This document shows positions 1 through 6,064 of a DNA stretch of 7,308 nt, piece after piece (positions within the stretch are counted from its first letter, which is position 1; every line of letters starts with the position of its first letter). The DNA is from Reyranella sp. (GTDB taxonomy: Bacteria; Pseudomonadota; Alphaproteobacteria; Reyranellales; Reyranellaceae). The position numbers were made by a program, and so were the translations under genes. The notes below the pieces were generated by a model. That model was not told the origin of the DNA. It saw only the letters and a list, made by a program, of their open reading frames with translations, and ran no database searches. The stretch is taken from the NCBI GenBank assembly GCA_016780605.1, contig JADHLS010000252.1:1-7308 (forward strand), written 5' to 3'.

Positions 1-298
1 CCTCGCGCGGCTCCCGCGTGGCCTGGAGCGTCTGGCTCAGGATCACGTAGTCGAACGCATCGTCGGGATAGTCGCGCAGATCGGCGTCGGCGTCGCCTTG
101 GATCACCGAGAGACCGTTGGCCACGCAGGCATTCACGCCGGTCTGGCTGAGCTCCATGCCGCGCGCGTCGACGCGTTTGAAGTTCACCAGGTAGGCGAGC
201 AGCGAACCGTCGCCGCAGCCGACATCGAGCGCGCGCGTCGCCGGATCGACCATATCGGCGATCAGCTGCAGGTCGATACGGATAGGGGTCGCGTTCAC
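1..298 (-). CDS. metW: MetW, methionine biosynthesis methyltransferase-fold protein (partial, C-terminus outside window)
   Basis: MetW is a small protein with a class I SAM-methyltransferase fold that is encoded next to MetX and is needed with it for methionine synthesis in several proteobacteria; its exact chemistry is not settled. I translated 99 codons from the minus strand. The SAM-binding glycine motif LDVGCGDG lies at residues 24-31, an acidic residue E49 ends the next strand (RGMELSQ), and the family-typical blocks VIQGDAD (65-71) and [12 protein letters not shown] (83-94) follow. The start is GTG at 298-296, sharing four bases (GTGA) with the metX stop, with a GAAGG ribosome-binding site at 310-306. 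The tight overlap implies translational coupling to metX. The gene runs off the left edge of the window; family members are about 200 residues, so roughly half is missing here only because of the window boundary. Recognition is firm because all the diagnostic blocks match. Confidence 0.95.
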   Translation of the reverse strand, partial: MNATPIRIDLQLIADMVDPATRALDVGCGDGSLLAYLVNFKRVDARGMELSQTGVNACVANGLSVIQGDADADLRDYPDDAFDYVILSQTLQATREPRE

Positions 299-1485
299 GC
301 GACGGCCTTCAGGCCGCGCACGGCGGCGGCGCCCTTCAGGAAGCCCGCCAAGGTGCGGAACATCTCGGGCTCGTCGAGCAGGAAGGCATCGTGGCCCTTG
401 TCACTCTCGATCTCGACGAAGGAGACATTGGCCGCGGCGGCGTTCAACGCATGGACGATCTCGCGGCTCTCGCGCGTTGGGAACAGCCAGTCGCTGGTGA
501 AGGAGAACAGGCAGAAGCGCGTCGGCGTGCCCTTGAAGGCGTTGGCCAGCACGCCACCATGGGCTGCGGCGAGGTCGAAATAGTCCATTGCCCGCGTGAT
601 GTAGAGGTAGCTGTTGGCGTCGAAGCGGTCGACGAAGGTCGAGCCCTGGTAGCGCAGATAGCTCTCGACCTGGAAATCGGCGTCGAAGCCGAAGCCCAGA
701 GCGTCGCGGTCCTGCAGCGAACGGCCGAACTTGCGCTGCAGCGCCTGCTCCGAAAGATAGGTGATGTGCGCGGTCATGCGCGCCACCGACAGGCCGCGCG
801 CCGGCACGGTCTGGTGCTGGCGGTAGTCGCCGCCCTTCCACTCGGGGTCGGCCATGATCGCCTGCCGTCCGACCTCGTGGAAGGCGATGTTCTGCGCCGA
901 ATGGCGCGCGGCGCAGGCGATCGGCACGGCGGAGAAGACGCGAGAGGGATGGCTCGCCGCCCATTCCAGCACCTGCATGCCGCCCATCGATCCGCCGATT
1001 ACGCAGAAGAGGTCGGGAATGCCGAGATGATCGAGCAGCGCCGCCTGCGCGCGCACCATGTCGGCCACGGTCACCACCGGGAAGCGCAGGTTCCACGGCT
1101 CGCCCTTGCCGTCGAGCGCCAACGGTCCGGTCGTGCCCATGCAGCCGCCCAGCACATTGATGCAGATGATGAAGTAGCGCGCCGGATCGAGCACCTTGCC
1201 CGGCCCGACCAGGCTGTCCCACCAGCCTTCCTTGCCGGTCACGGGATGCTCCTCGGCCACGAACTGATCGAGCGTCAGGGCATGGCAGATCAGCACGGCG
1301 TTCGACTTCTCGGCGTTGAGGGTGCCGTAGGTCTGGTAGGCGACGCGATAGGGGCCGAGCTCGACGCCGCAATCCAGCCGAAGCGGCCGCTCGACGCCCA
1401 GGACCGCGTGGCGACACCGGGCCAACGCCTTGCGTTCGGCATCGGCCAGCCCGTCGAACAGTCGCTTGTCGACTGCTGCCTCCAT
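295..1485 (-). CDS. metX: MetX, homoserine O-acyltransferase (acetyl- or succinyl-)
   Basis: Cytoplasmic alpha/beta-hydrolase-fold enzyme that transfers an acyl group from acetyl-CoA or succinyl-CoA to homoserine, the committed step of methionine synthesis. Counted from the ATG at 1485 (396 aa), the nucleophile elbow GGSMGG is at 164-169 with Ser166; the other triad members are Asp332 (in FTSDWLFP) and His365 (in KGHDAF). Family blocks [27 protein letters not shown] and PWNLRFP are all present. The frame also has an ATG at 1509 (404 aa), but the 1485 ATG has a strong GGAGGA ribosome-binding site at 1495-1490 while the 1509 ATG has only a weak GTGGG, so I prefer 1485. The gene overlaps metW by four bases and is preceded by a SAM-II riboswitch and a terminator, so it should be switched off when SAM is plentiful. 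MetX proteins of both acyl specificities occur in Proteobacteria and sequence inspection does not decide which applies here. Confidence 0.95.
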   Translation of the reverse strand: MEAAVDKRLFDGLADAERKALARCRHAVLGVERPLRLDCGVELGPYRVAYQTYGTLNAEKSNAVLICHALTLDQFVAEEHPVTGKEGWWDSLVGPGKVLDPARYFIICINVLGGCMGTTGPLALDGKGEPWNLRFPVVTVADMVRAQAALLDHLGIPDLFCVIGGSMGGMQVLEWAASHPSRVFSAVPIACAARHSAQNIAFHEVGRQAIMADPEWKGGDYRQHQTVPARGLSVARMTAHITYLSEQALQRKFGRSLQDRDALGFGFDADFQVESYLRYQGSTFVDRFDANSYLYITRAMDYFDLAAAHGGVLANAFKGTPTRFCLFSFTSDWLFPTRESREIVHALNAAAANVSFVEIESDKGHDAFLLDEPEMFRTLAGFLKGAAAVRGLKAVA

Positions 1486-1489
1486 CTCG

Positions 1490-1495
1490 TCCTCC
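1490..1495 (-). promoter_or_regulatory. Shine-Dalgarno site deciding the metX start
   Basis: On the minus strand GGAGGA is followed by four bases (CGAG) and then the ATG at 1485-1483. It is the best ribosome-binding site in the metX leader and argues for this start over the ATG at 1509. It lies well downstream of the riboswitch (more than 70 bases), so direct sequestration of this site by the SAM-II aptamer is unlikely; control by the terminator between them is the simpler reading. Confidence 0.6.
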
Positions 1496-1520
1496 AGGCC
1501 CGCCGACATGCACGGCCCAC

Positions 1521-1556
1521 GAAAAAGCCCCCGACCGGAGAGTCGGGGGCTTTTTC
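1521..1556 (-). terminator. Intrinsic terminator (attenuator) in the metX leader
   Basis: A perfect 15-bp inverted repeat (arms 1521-1535 and 1542-1556, loop of six bases 1536-1541) has the core GCCCCCGAC/GTCGGGGGC, followed on the minus strand by CTTTTTC, the U-rich tail of a Rho-independent terminator. Because its flanks are A5 and T5 it would look like a terminator from either strand, but it lies between two divergent genes and downstream of the metX promoter, so its natural role is premature termination of the metX leader RNA. It sits 12 bases after the end of the SAM-II element and 35 bases before the metX start, the position expected for a riboswitch expression platform. Confidence 0.85.
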
Positions 1557-1567
1557 GAGCGCTCCGA

Positions 1568-1620
1568 CCTTTTAGCGAGGTTTAACGTGGTCGCAAGCCG
1601 GTCGGCTCAAATTCCACGGA
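1568..1620 (-). promoter_or_regulatory. SAM-II riboswitch upstream of metX
   Basis: SAM-II is a compact H-type pseudoknot RNA that binds S-adenosylmethionine and represses methionine genes, chiefly in Alphaproteobacteria. On the minus strand, stem P1 is CGTGG (1618-1614) with CCACG (1590-1586). The loop holds the conserved segment TTTG followed by GCCGACCGGC and TTGC, and after P1 come GTTAAA and GCTAAAAGG (1576-1568), the family's 3' signature. Pseudoknot pairing is available between TTGCGA (1596-1591) and TCGCTA (1578-1573): five Watson-Crick pairs and one U-U. The element begins at the predicted transcription start and is followed by a terminator and metX. I recognise it from memory of the family consensus; a covariance-model search would make it certain. 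Confidence 0.92.
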
Positions 1621-1626
1621 GAGGTT

Positions 1627-1655
1627 TCTATACGGAGGTCCCCACAATTGCTCAA
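1627..1655 (-). promoter_or_regulatory. Sigma70-type promoter for the metX-metW leader
   Basis: On the minus strand a -35 box TTGAGC (1655-1650) is followed after exactly 17 bases by a -10 box TATAGA (1632-1627). Counting about seven bases from the -10 places the transcript start near 1621-1619, which coincides with the first base of the SAM-II P1 stem at 1618. The agreement between box quality, spacing and the riboswitch 5' end makes this the likely metX promoter. Confidence 0.75.
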
Positions 1656-1736
1656 GCGGCACTCCAGGTTTCTTGCCTTTACGCAGACCGGCCGAACGTA
1701 GTATCGCCCCTGCCTCACGAGGACCAACGGCCTTTG

Positions 1737-2588
1737 ATGGATTCCCCCAGTCTCGACAGCCTGCGCCAGGAGATCGACGCCATAGACGGTGAGCTGCATG
1801 GCCTGATCCGGCGCCGCGCGGACTTGGTCGATCGTATTGCCGCCTCCAAGCCCCCCGGCGGGCTGGCGCTGCGCCCCGGTCGCGAAGCCCAGGTGATGCG
1901 CAAGCGCCTGCAGACGCACGCCGGTCCGTTCCCGCCGGCCGCCGTCTACCGCATGTGGCGCGAGATGATGTGCGCGTTCACGCTGATGCAGACGCCGGAC
2001 ATCAAGATTGCGATCTGCCGGCCACACGACCAGCCGGGTTATTGGGACCTCGCGCGCGACCATTTCGGCTGCCAGATCCCGTTCGTCGCCAACGACACGC
2101 CCGCCCAGGTGCTGGCCGCGGTGCGCGCCAATCCGGCGACGCTCGGCGTCGTGCCGGTGCCGATCGAAGCCGATTCGGCGCCGTGGTGGCCATTGCTGGC
2201 CGGCCGCGATGCGACGTTGCCCAACATCGTCGCCCGCCTGCCATTCCTCGACATGCCCAACGCCCGCGCGCGCGGCATCTCGGCCTTCGTGCTGGCGCGC
2301 ATGGAGCCCGAGGAATCGGGCGACGATCGCGCGCTGGTGTCGATCGAAGCCGTCTCCGGCCTCAGCCGCAACCGCATCTCCGGCGCGCTCGCCAAGGTCG
2401 GCCTGCCGGCCTTTACTTCGGTGCTGGACCAGCTTGCGGGCGGCGTGCATCACTATCTCGTCGAGCTGCCGGGCGTGATCGTCGACAGCGACAAGCGCCT
2501 GCGCGAGTTCGAAGCCGCTCTGGAGCTGCAAAGCGGTCGCGTTGCGCCGATCGGCGCTTATGCTGTCCCCGCCGCCGTGCGGGCCTGA
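1737..2588 (+). CDS. AroQ-type chorismate mutase with degenerate prephenate-dehydratase-like and ACT-like C-terminal region
   Basis: The first ~85 of 283 residues form an AroQ-class chorismate mutase helical domain (chorismate to prephenate). Expected active-site residues are R10, R27, K38, R49-E50 and probably Q85, aligned by eye to the E. coli P-protein mutase. After residue 88 the chain resembles prephenate dehydratase: IKIAICRPHDQPGYW in place of the lobe-1 opening, then LAAVRANPATLGVVPVPIE (126-144), then GISAFVLAR (180-188) where dehydratases have TRF, and an ACT-like stretch from about 197 (DRALVSIEAVSGLSRNRI) to 262. The dehydratase part is about 100 residues instead of about 175, and the Thr-Arg catalytic pair reads Ser-Ala, so dehydratase activity is unlikely. 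The ATG at 1737 has GAGGA 13 bases upstream; TTG at 1734 is possible. The same frame is open from 1587, but that extension is antisense to the riboswitch. A weak promoter TTTACG/TAGTAT (1678-1704) is possible. First gene of the aromatic operon. Confidence 0.88.
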   Translation: MDSPSLDSLRQEIDAIDGELHGLIRRRADLVDRIAASKPPGGLALRPGREAQVMRKRLQTHAGPFPPAAVYRMWREMMCAFTLMQTPDIKIAICRPHDQPGYWDLARDHFGCQIPFVANDTPAQVLAAVRANPATLGVVPVPIEADSAPWWPLLAGRDATLPNIVARLPFLDMPNARARGISAFVLARMEPEESGDDRALVSIEAVSGLSRNRISGALAKVGLPAFTSVLDQLAGGVHHYLVELPGVIVDSDKRLREFEAALELQSGRVAPIGAYAVPAAVRA

Positions 2589-2607
2589 CCAACCACGGAG
2601 ACCACGG

Positions 2608-3699
2608 ATGAGCGCGCTCACCCCGCGTCCGGGAATCATGAAGATCGCGCCTTACGTGCCGGGCAAGGACTCGGTCGAAGGCAAGCAGACGATCGCCAAA
2701 CTGTCCTCCAATGAAGGCGCGCTGGGGCCGAGCCCCAAGGCCATGGCGGCCTACGCCAAGGCCGCCGCCGAGCTTCATCGCTATCCCGACGGCGATTCGA
2801 ACGCCCTGCGCGCGGCGATCGGCCGGCACTATGGGCTGGACGCCAAGCGCATCGTCTGCGGCGCGGGCTCCGACGAGTTGCTGAACCTCCTGGTGCGCGC
2901 CTACTGCGGCCCAGGCGACGAGTTGCTCTACAGCCAGTACGGCTTCCTGATGTATCCCATCAACGCCCTGGGCGTGGGCGCCACGCCGGTCGCGGCGCCG
3001 GAGAAGGACTATCGCGCCGACGTCGACGCGCTGCTGTCGAAGCTAAGCGAGAAGACACGCGTGGTGTGCCTCGCCAATCCCAACAATCCGACGGGCACCT
3101 ACATCACCAAGGACGACGTGCGCCGCCTGCATGCCGGCCTGCCTAAGAACGTGCTGCTGGTGATCGACGCGGCCTACGCCGAGTATGTGAGCCGCAACGA
3201 CTACGAGTCGGGTGTCGAGCTGGTCGACCAGGCGGAGAACGTCGTGATGACCCGCACCTTCTCCAAGATCTACGGCATGGGCGGGCTGCGGCTGGGCTGG
3301 ATGTACGGCCCGGCCGGCATCGTCGATGTGATGAGCCGCCTGCGCCAGCCGTTCAACGTCAACCTGGCCGCTCAGGCGGCGGGCGTCGCGGCGCTGGCCG
3401 ATATCGCCCACACCGACGCCAGCCGCACCAACAACGACATCTGGCTGCCCTGGCTCAGCGACGAACTCGCCAAGCTCGGGTTGAAGCCGCTGCCCAGCGT
3501 CGGCAACTTCGTCACCGTCGGCTTCGGCTCGAAGGAACGTGCCGCCGCCGCCAACGACTGGATGATGAATGACGGGCTGATCCCGCGCATGATCGCAGGC
3601 TACGGCCTGCCCGAGTTCCTGCGCATCACCGTGGGCACCGAGAGCGAGGTCAAGGCGGTGAAGGACTCGCTCGCCCGTTTCGTCGCCGCCGGCAAATGA
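2608..3699 (+). CDS. hisC: HisC-type PLP aminotransferase (histidinol-phosphate / aromatic amino acid aminotransferase)
   Basis: Class I/II fold aminotransferase of 363 residues in the HisC family. It would transaminate imidazole-acetol phosphate, or prephenate/arogenate and phenylpyruvate/tyrosine, with glutamate. Visible PLP-site features: SSNEGALGPSP (33-43), AGSDELL (86-92), NPNNPTG (157-163), D187 and Y190 (in VIDAAYAEY), Schiff-base Lys220 in TFSKIYGMGGLRLGW, R228 for the phosphate, and R339 (FLRITVG) for the substrate carboxylate. All key residues are present, so the enzyme should be active. The ATG at 2608 has GGAG at 2597-2600, seven bases upstream; an earlier ATG at 2542 would read into the chorismate mutase gene and adds unrelated residues. 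It lies 19 bases after the mutase and overlaps the dehydrogenase by four bases. This context, not the sequence, suggests the main job is tyrosine/phenylalanine synthesis, although a dual role in histidine synthesis is common for this clade. Confidence 0.93.
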   Translation: MSALTPRPGIMKIAPYVPGKDSVEGKQTIAKLSSNEGALGPSPKAMAAYAKAAAELHRYPDGDSNALRAAIGRHYGLDAKRIVCGAGSDELLNLLVRAYCGPGDELLYSQYGFLMYPINALGVGATPVAAPEKDYRADVDALLSKLSEKTRVVCLANPNNPTGTYITKDDVRRLHAGLPKNVLLVIDAAYAEYVSRNDYESGVELVDQAENVVMTRTFSKIYGMGGLRLGWMYGPAGIVDVMSRLRQPFNVNLAAQAAGVAALADIAHTDASRTNNDIWLPWLSDELAKLGLKPLPSVGNFVTVGFGSKERAAAANDWMMNDGLIPRMIAGYGLPEFLRITVGTESEVKAVKDSLARFVAAGK

Positions 3700-4580
3700 C
3701 CAAGGTCCTGTTCGACAAGATCGCGCTGATCGGCATCGGCCTGATCGGCGGCTCGATCGCGCTCGCCGCCCGACGCGGCGGTCTCGCCACCAAGATCGTC
3801 GCCGCGACGCGCAGCGAGGAGACAGCCGCGACCGCCAATCGGCTGAAGCTGGTCGACCATTGCGGCACCGATCTCGCGGCCGCCTGCGAGGACGCCGACC
3901 TGGTGATCGTGTGCACGCCGGTCGGCGCCTGCGGCGAGGCCGCGCGCGCCATCGCGCCCAGCCTGAAGCCGGGCTGCATCGTCTCCGATGTGGGGTCGGT
4001 GAAGCAGGCCGTGGTCGATGCGATGAAGCCGCACATCCCGCCGGGCGTGCACTTCGTGCCGGCTCATCCGGTGGCCGGCACCGAGAATTCCGGTCCCGAG
4101 GCGGGCTTCGCCGAGTTGTTCGACGGGCGCTGGACCATCCTGACGCCGCTGCCGGACAGCGATCCTGCCGCCGTCGACAAGCTCGAGGCCTTCTGGAAGG
4201 GGCTGGGCAGCCTGACCGACCGGCTCGACCCCGCAGGCCACGACCGCATCCTCGCCATCACCTCGCACCTGCCGCATCTCATCGCCTACACCATCGTCGG
4301 CACCGCCGACGATCTGGCCGGGCATCTCAACAGCGAGGTGCTGCGCTTCGCCGCCGGCGGCTTCCGCGACTTCACGCGCATCGCAGCATCGGATCCGACG
4401 ATGTGGCGCGACGTGTTCCTCAACAACCGCGAGGCCGTGCTCGAGGTGCTGGCGCGCTTCCAGGAAGACCTATTCTACCTGCAGCGCGCCATCCGCTGGG
4501 GCGAAGGCGACAAGCTGTTCGACCTGTTCACCCGCACGCGCGAGATTCGCCGCGCGCTGATCCATCTCAACCAGGCGTGA
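3696..4580 (+). CDS. tyrA: Prephenate/arogenate (cyclohexadienyl) dehydrogenase
   Basis: Oxidatively decarboxylates prephenate to 4-hydroxyphenylpyruvate or arogenate to tyrosine, in the cytoplasm. Of 294 residues, the N-terminal Rossmann domain has GIGLIGGS (13-20). Catalytic landmarks by comparison with the Aquifex enzyme are S101 (DVGSVK), H124 (HPVAGTE), H191 (SHLPH) and R224 (FRDFTRIA). No chorismate mutase or ACT domain is fused, in contrast with enterobacterial TyrA. At the end of the second strand the chain reads AATRSEE, with T38-R39 where NAD-dependent enzymes usually carry an acidic residue; this may mean NADP use. The ATG lies within the preceding stop (ATGA), giving translational coupling. 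It is the last gene of the three-gene run; no intrinsic terminator follows, only the inverted repeat beginning 19 bases downstream. Function is secure; substrate (prephenate versus arogenate) and cofactor are not. Confidence 0.94.
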   Translation: MTKVLFDKIALIGIGLIGGSIALAARRGGLATKIVAATRSEETAATANRLKLVDHCGTDLAAACEDADLVIVCTPVGACGEAARAIAPSLKPGCIVSDVGSVKQAVVDAMKPHIPPGVHFVPAHPVAGTENSGPEAGFAELFDGRWTILTPLPDSDPAAVDKLEAFWKGLGSLTDRLDPAGHDRILAITSHLPHLIAYTIVGTADDLAGHLNSEVLRFAAGGFRDFTRIAASDPTMWRDVFLNNREAVLEVLARFQEDLFYLQRAIRWGEGDKLFDLFTRTREIRRALIHLNQA

Positions 4581-4599
4581 GTTCCGGGCCGCACCACCG

Positions 4600-4710
4600 C
4601 CTCATCCTGAGGAGCGCGCCGCAGGCGCGCGTCTCGAAGGATGGGATCACACACGGTGCTCACTCCCACCCTTCGAGACGCGACCCTTCGGGCCGCTCCT
4701 CAGGGTGAGG
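4600..4710. repeat. REP-like inverted doublet between tyrA and the ChaC gene
   Basis: Two 47-base arms (4600-4646 and 4664-4710) are inverted copies matching at 40 of 47 positions, separated by 17 bases. Each arm is itself a hairpin: the left has CATCCT...AAGGATG ends around a perfect inner stem GCGCGCC-GCA-GGCGCGC, the right has ACCCT...AGGGT ends. A two-hairpin inverted layout is what REP/BIME-type dispersed repeats look like, and very similar intergenic palindromes are common in alphaproteobacterial genomes. The differences between arms keep each hairpin's outer ends paired, suggesting selection on structure. It could act as a weak terminator or mRNA-end stabiliser for the tyrA transcript. 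The last six bases overlap the likely ChaC start. Confidence 0.8.
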
Positions 4711-5265
4711 TCGGTGGGTACCGCCACCTCGCGACCTTACTGGGTCTTCGGCTACGGCTCGCTGATGTGGAACCCGGGCTTCGCCACGCCCGAGACGCAT
4801 CGCGCGCGGCTGCACGGCTGGCATCGCGCTTTTTGCATCTACTCCGAGCACTATCGCGGCACGCCTGCGAAGCCCGGCCTGATCCTTGGCCTGCTGCCCG
4901 GCGGGTCGTGCCGTGGGCTGGCCCATCGGCTGCCGGCCAAGCAGTACGACGCGGTGCGCCGCTACCTGATCCATCGCGAGATCGACAATGACGGCGTCTA
5001 CGAGGAGACGACACGGCCGATCCATCTCGACGACGGCCGCACGGTGCAGGCGCTGGTCTATCTCGCCGACCGCGCGCACCGCCAGTTCGCCGGCAAGCTG
5101 CCGCTCGCCAAAGCGGTGTCCTTGGTGCGCGGCGGCAGCGGCGCCACCGGCACCAACATCGACTATGTCCTGAATACGGTGGCCCATCTCAAGGAGATGG
5201 GCCTGCGTGATCGAACGTTGGAGAGCTTGGCAGAGCGCTCTAAGCGCGCGCCGCGTGGCCGTTGA
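4705..5265 (+). CDS. chaC: ChaC-type gamma-glutamylcyclotransferase
   Basis: Cytoplasmic enzyme of the ChaC family, which cleaves glutathione to 5-oxoproline and Cys-Gly; some members act on other gamma-glutamyl amines. The 186-residue product opens with the family signature WVFGYGSLMWNPGF (13-26), where YGSL (17-20) forms the substrate loop, followed by the RARLHGWHRAFC block (33-44) and Y-L-I-H-R-E (E92 is the likely catalytic glutamate). The C-terminal TGTNIDYVLNTVAHLKEMGLRD (148 onward) is also typical. Possible starts are GTG at 4705 or GTG at 4714, both squeezed against or inside the inverted repeat; neither has a convincing ribosome-binding site, so the start is uncertain by a few residues that precede the conserved core. 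The gene lies 124 bases after tyrA and may be read through from it. Its 3' end overlaps the convergent TetR gene by 26 bases. Confidence 0.88.
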   Translation: MRSVGTATSRPYWVFGYGSLMWNPGFATPETHRARLHGWHRAFCIYSEHYRGTPAKPGLILGLLPGGSCRGLAHRLPAKQYDAVRRYLIHREIDNDGVYEETTRPIHLDDGRTVQALVYLADRAHRQFAGKLPLAKAVSLVRGGSGATGTNIDYVLNTVAHLKEMGLRDRTLESLAERSKRAPRGR

Positions 5266-5866
5266 AGACGGCCTTGGAGACGAAGCCCAGCTCGTCGCGC
5301 GCCTGCTCGACCGTGAGGCCAAGCCGCTGGCGCAGCACGACCCAGCTCTCGGGGGCCAGCGTCATGGCAAGCGCATTCAAGGTGCGCTCGCGCGATTCGG
5401 CGGGCAGCGCCGCGAGCTCGTGCTCGAACCAGCTCGCAAGCTGCGCGCGATTGGCGCTGTAGAGCTGCACGACCATCGTCGACGCCTCCGACGAGCGGCG
5501 CTGCAGCGTCTCGACGAAAGTCCACATCGGCAGCAGGCGCTCGCCGCGCTCGGAGCTCTGGTGGATGATCATGGCGATGCGCTCGTCGAGCGGCCACGCC
5601 GTGTTGAAGTCGGGTGACTCGCCCAGCGCCGCCGCAAGCACGCGGCTCAGCACGGCGACATAAAGCTCGGCGGTATCGGCGAAGTGCTGGAAGACCGTGC
5701 GGGCCGATACACCGGCCATCTTGGCGATGTCGCGGACGATCGGCGCCACCTCGCCGGCCAGCGCCAGCGACAGGGCCGAACCGATGATGGCCTCACGCGT
5801 GCGGGCCACCCGATCACCACGACCGGGAGCTTGTGACGGAGTTTGGGCGAAGGTTTCGACATCCAT
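5240..5866 (-). CDS. TetR/AcrR-family transcriptional regulator
   Basis: DNA-binding repressor of 208 residues when started at the ATG at 5866. The N-terminal TetR domain is clear: REAIIGSALSLALAGEVAPIVRD leads into the helix-turn-helix at about 43-62 (IAKMAGVSARTVFQHF), followed by the usual DTAELY helix. The C-terminal ligand/dimer region (about 70-208) has no recognisable effector signature. The start is supported by GGAG eight bases upstream on the minus strand; the frame stays open to an ATG at 6058, but that extension has no TetR homology and would cover the divergent promoter region. It is divergent from the trans-sulfuration enzyme gene at 6065, the standard layout for a local regulator that controls its neighbour and itself. 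It overlaps the ChaC gene tail-to-tail. The inducer and targets cannot be told from sequence. Confidence 0.9.
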   Translation of the reverse strand: MDVETFAQTPSQAPGRGDRVARTREAIIGSALSLALAGEVAPIVRDIAKMAGVSARTVFQHFADTAELYVAVLSRVLAAALGESPDFNTAWPLDERIAMIIHQSSERGERLLPMWTFVETLQRRSSEASTMVVQLYSANRAQLASWFEHELAALPAESRERTLNALAMTLAPESWVVLRQRLGLTVEQARDELGFVSKAVFNGHAARA

Positions 5867-6000
5867 TACAGGGACTCCAGACCAAACCGGAAGGAAGGAT
5901 GGCTCGCGTGGCACGCAATCGGACATCGGACACGTCGCCTTCCGGCCCGCTGCGTGAGCGGATAGTAATGCATCTGCAACTGATGTGCGACGATGCGCCA

Positions 6001-6035
6001 TAAAATCGCGCGCAGTGTAAGCTACTAGTAAGCTA
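6001..6035 (+). promoter_or_regulatory. Candidate promoter/operator in the tetR to trans-sulfuration intergenic region
   Basis: The 198-bp gap 5867-6064 has lower GC content around 5990-6036 than the genes beside it. It holds TAAAAT (6001-6006), a possible -10 box for the plus-strand gene but with no good -35, and just downstream a direct repeat GTAAGCTA at 6017-6024 and 6028-6035, 11 bases apart (about one helical turn), with the palindrome TACTAGTA (6023-6030) between. A site of this kind just downstream of a promoter would suit a TetR operator. A second short palindrome GAGCATGCTC lies at 6053-6062. Nothing recognisable is seen in 5880-5960. Confidence 0.3.
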
Positions 6036-6064
6036 ACGGTGTCCCTCGTCATGAGCATGCTCTA

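Noticed and set aside
391..1575. Long plus-strand open frame of 394 codons opposite metX
   Set aside because: It is the antisense shadow of metX; the translation is rich in Arg/Ala/His with no domain, and metX has all its catalytic motifs on the other strand.
1587..1736. N-terminal extension of the chorismate mutase frame to an ATG at 1587
   Set aside because: The extra 50 residues would be translated from the antisense of the SAM-II element and metX promoter, have no mutase similarity, and the 1737 ATG matches the family's N-terminus.
1572..2639. Minus-strand open frame of 355 codons across the chorismate mutase gene
   Set aside because: It is a GC-rich shadow frame with no recognisable motif, overlapping a well-supported gene and the riboswitch region.
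4600..4710. Insertion sequence or CRISPR repeat
   Set aside because: There is no transposase, no target-site duplication and no repeat-spacer periodicity; two inverted hairpins fit a REP-like doublet better.
5867..6058. 64-residue N-terminal extension of the TetR regulator
   Set aside because: It has no TetR homology, covers the divergent promoter region, and the ATG at 5866 has a good GGAG site and gives a normal-length protein.
5867..6064. A second SAM riboswitch upstream of the trans-sulfuration gene
   Set aside because: I looked for the SAM-II signature (P1 stem, TTGC loop, GCTAAA) and did not find it; GTAAGCTA repeats only superficially resemble the GCTAAA end.
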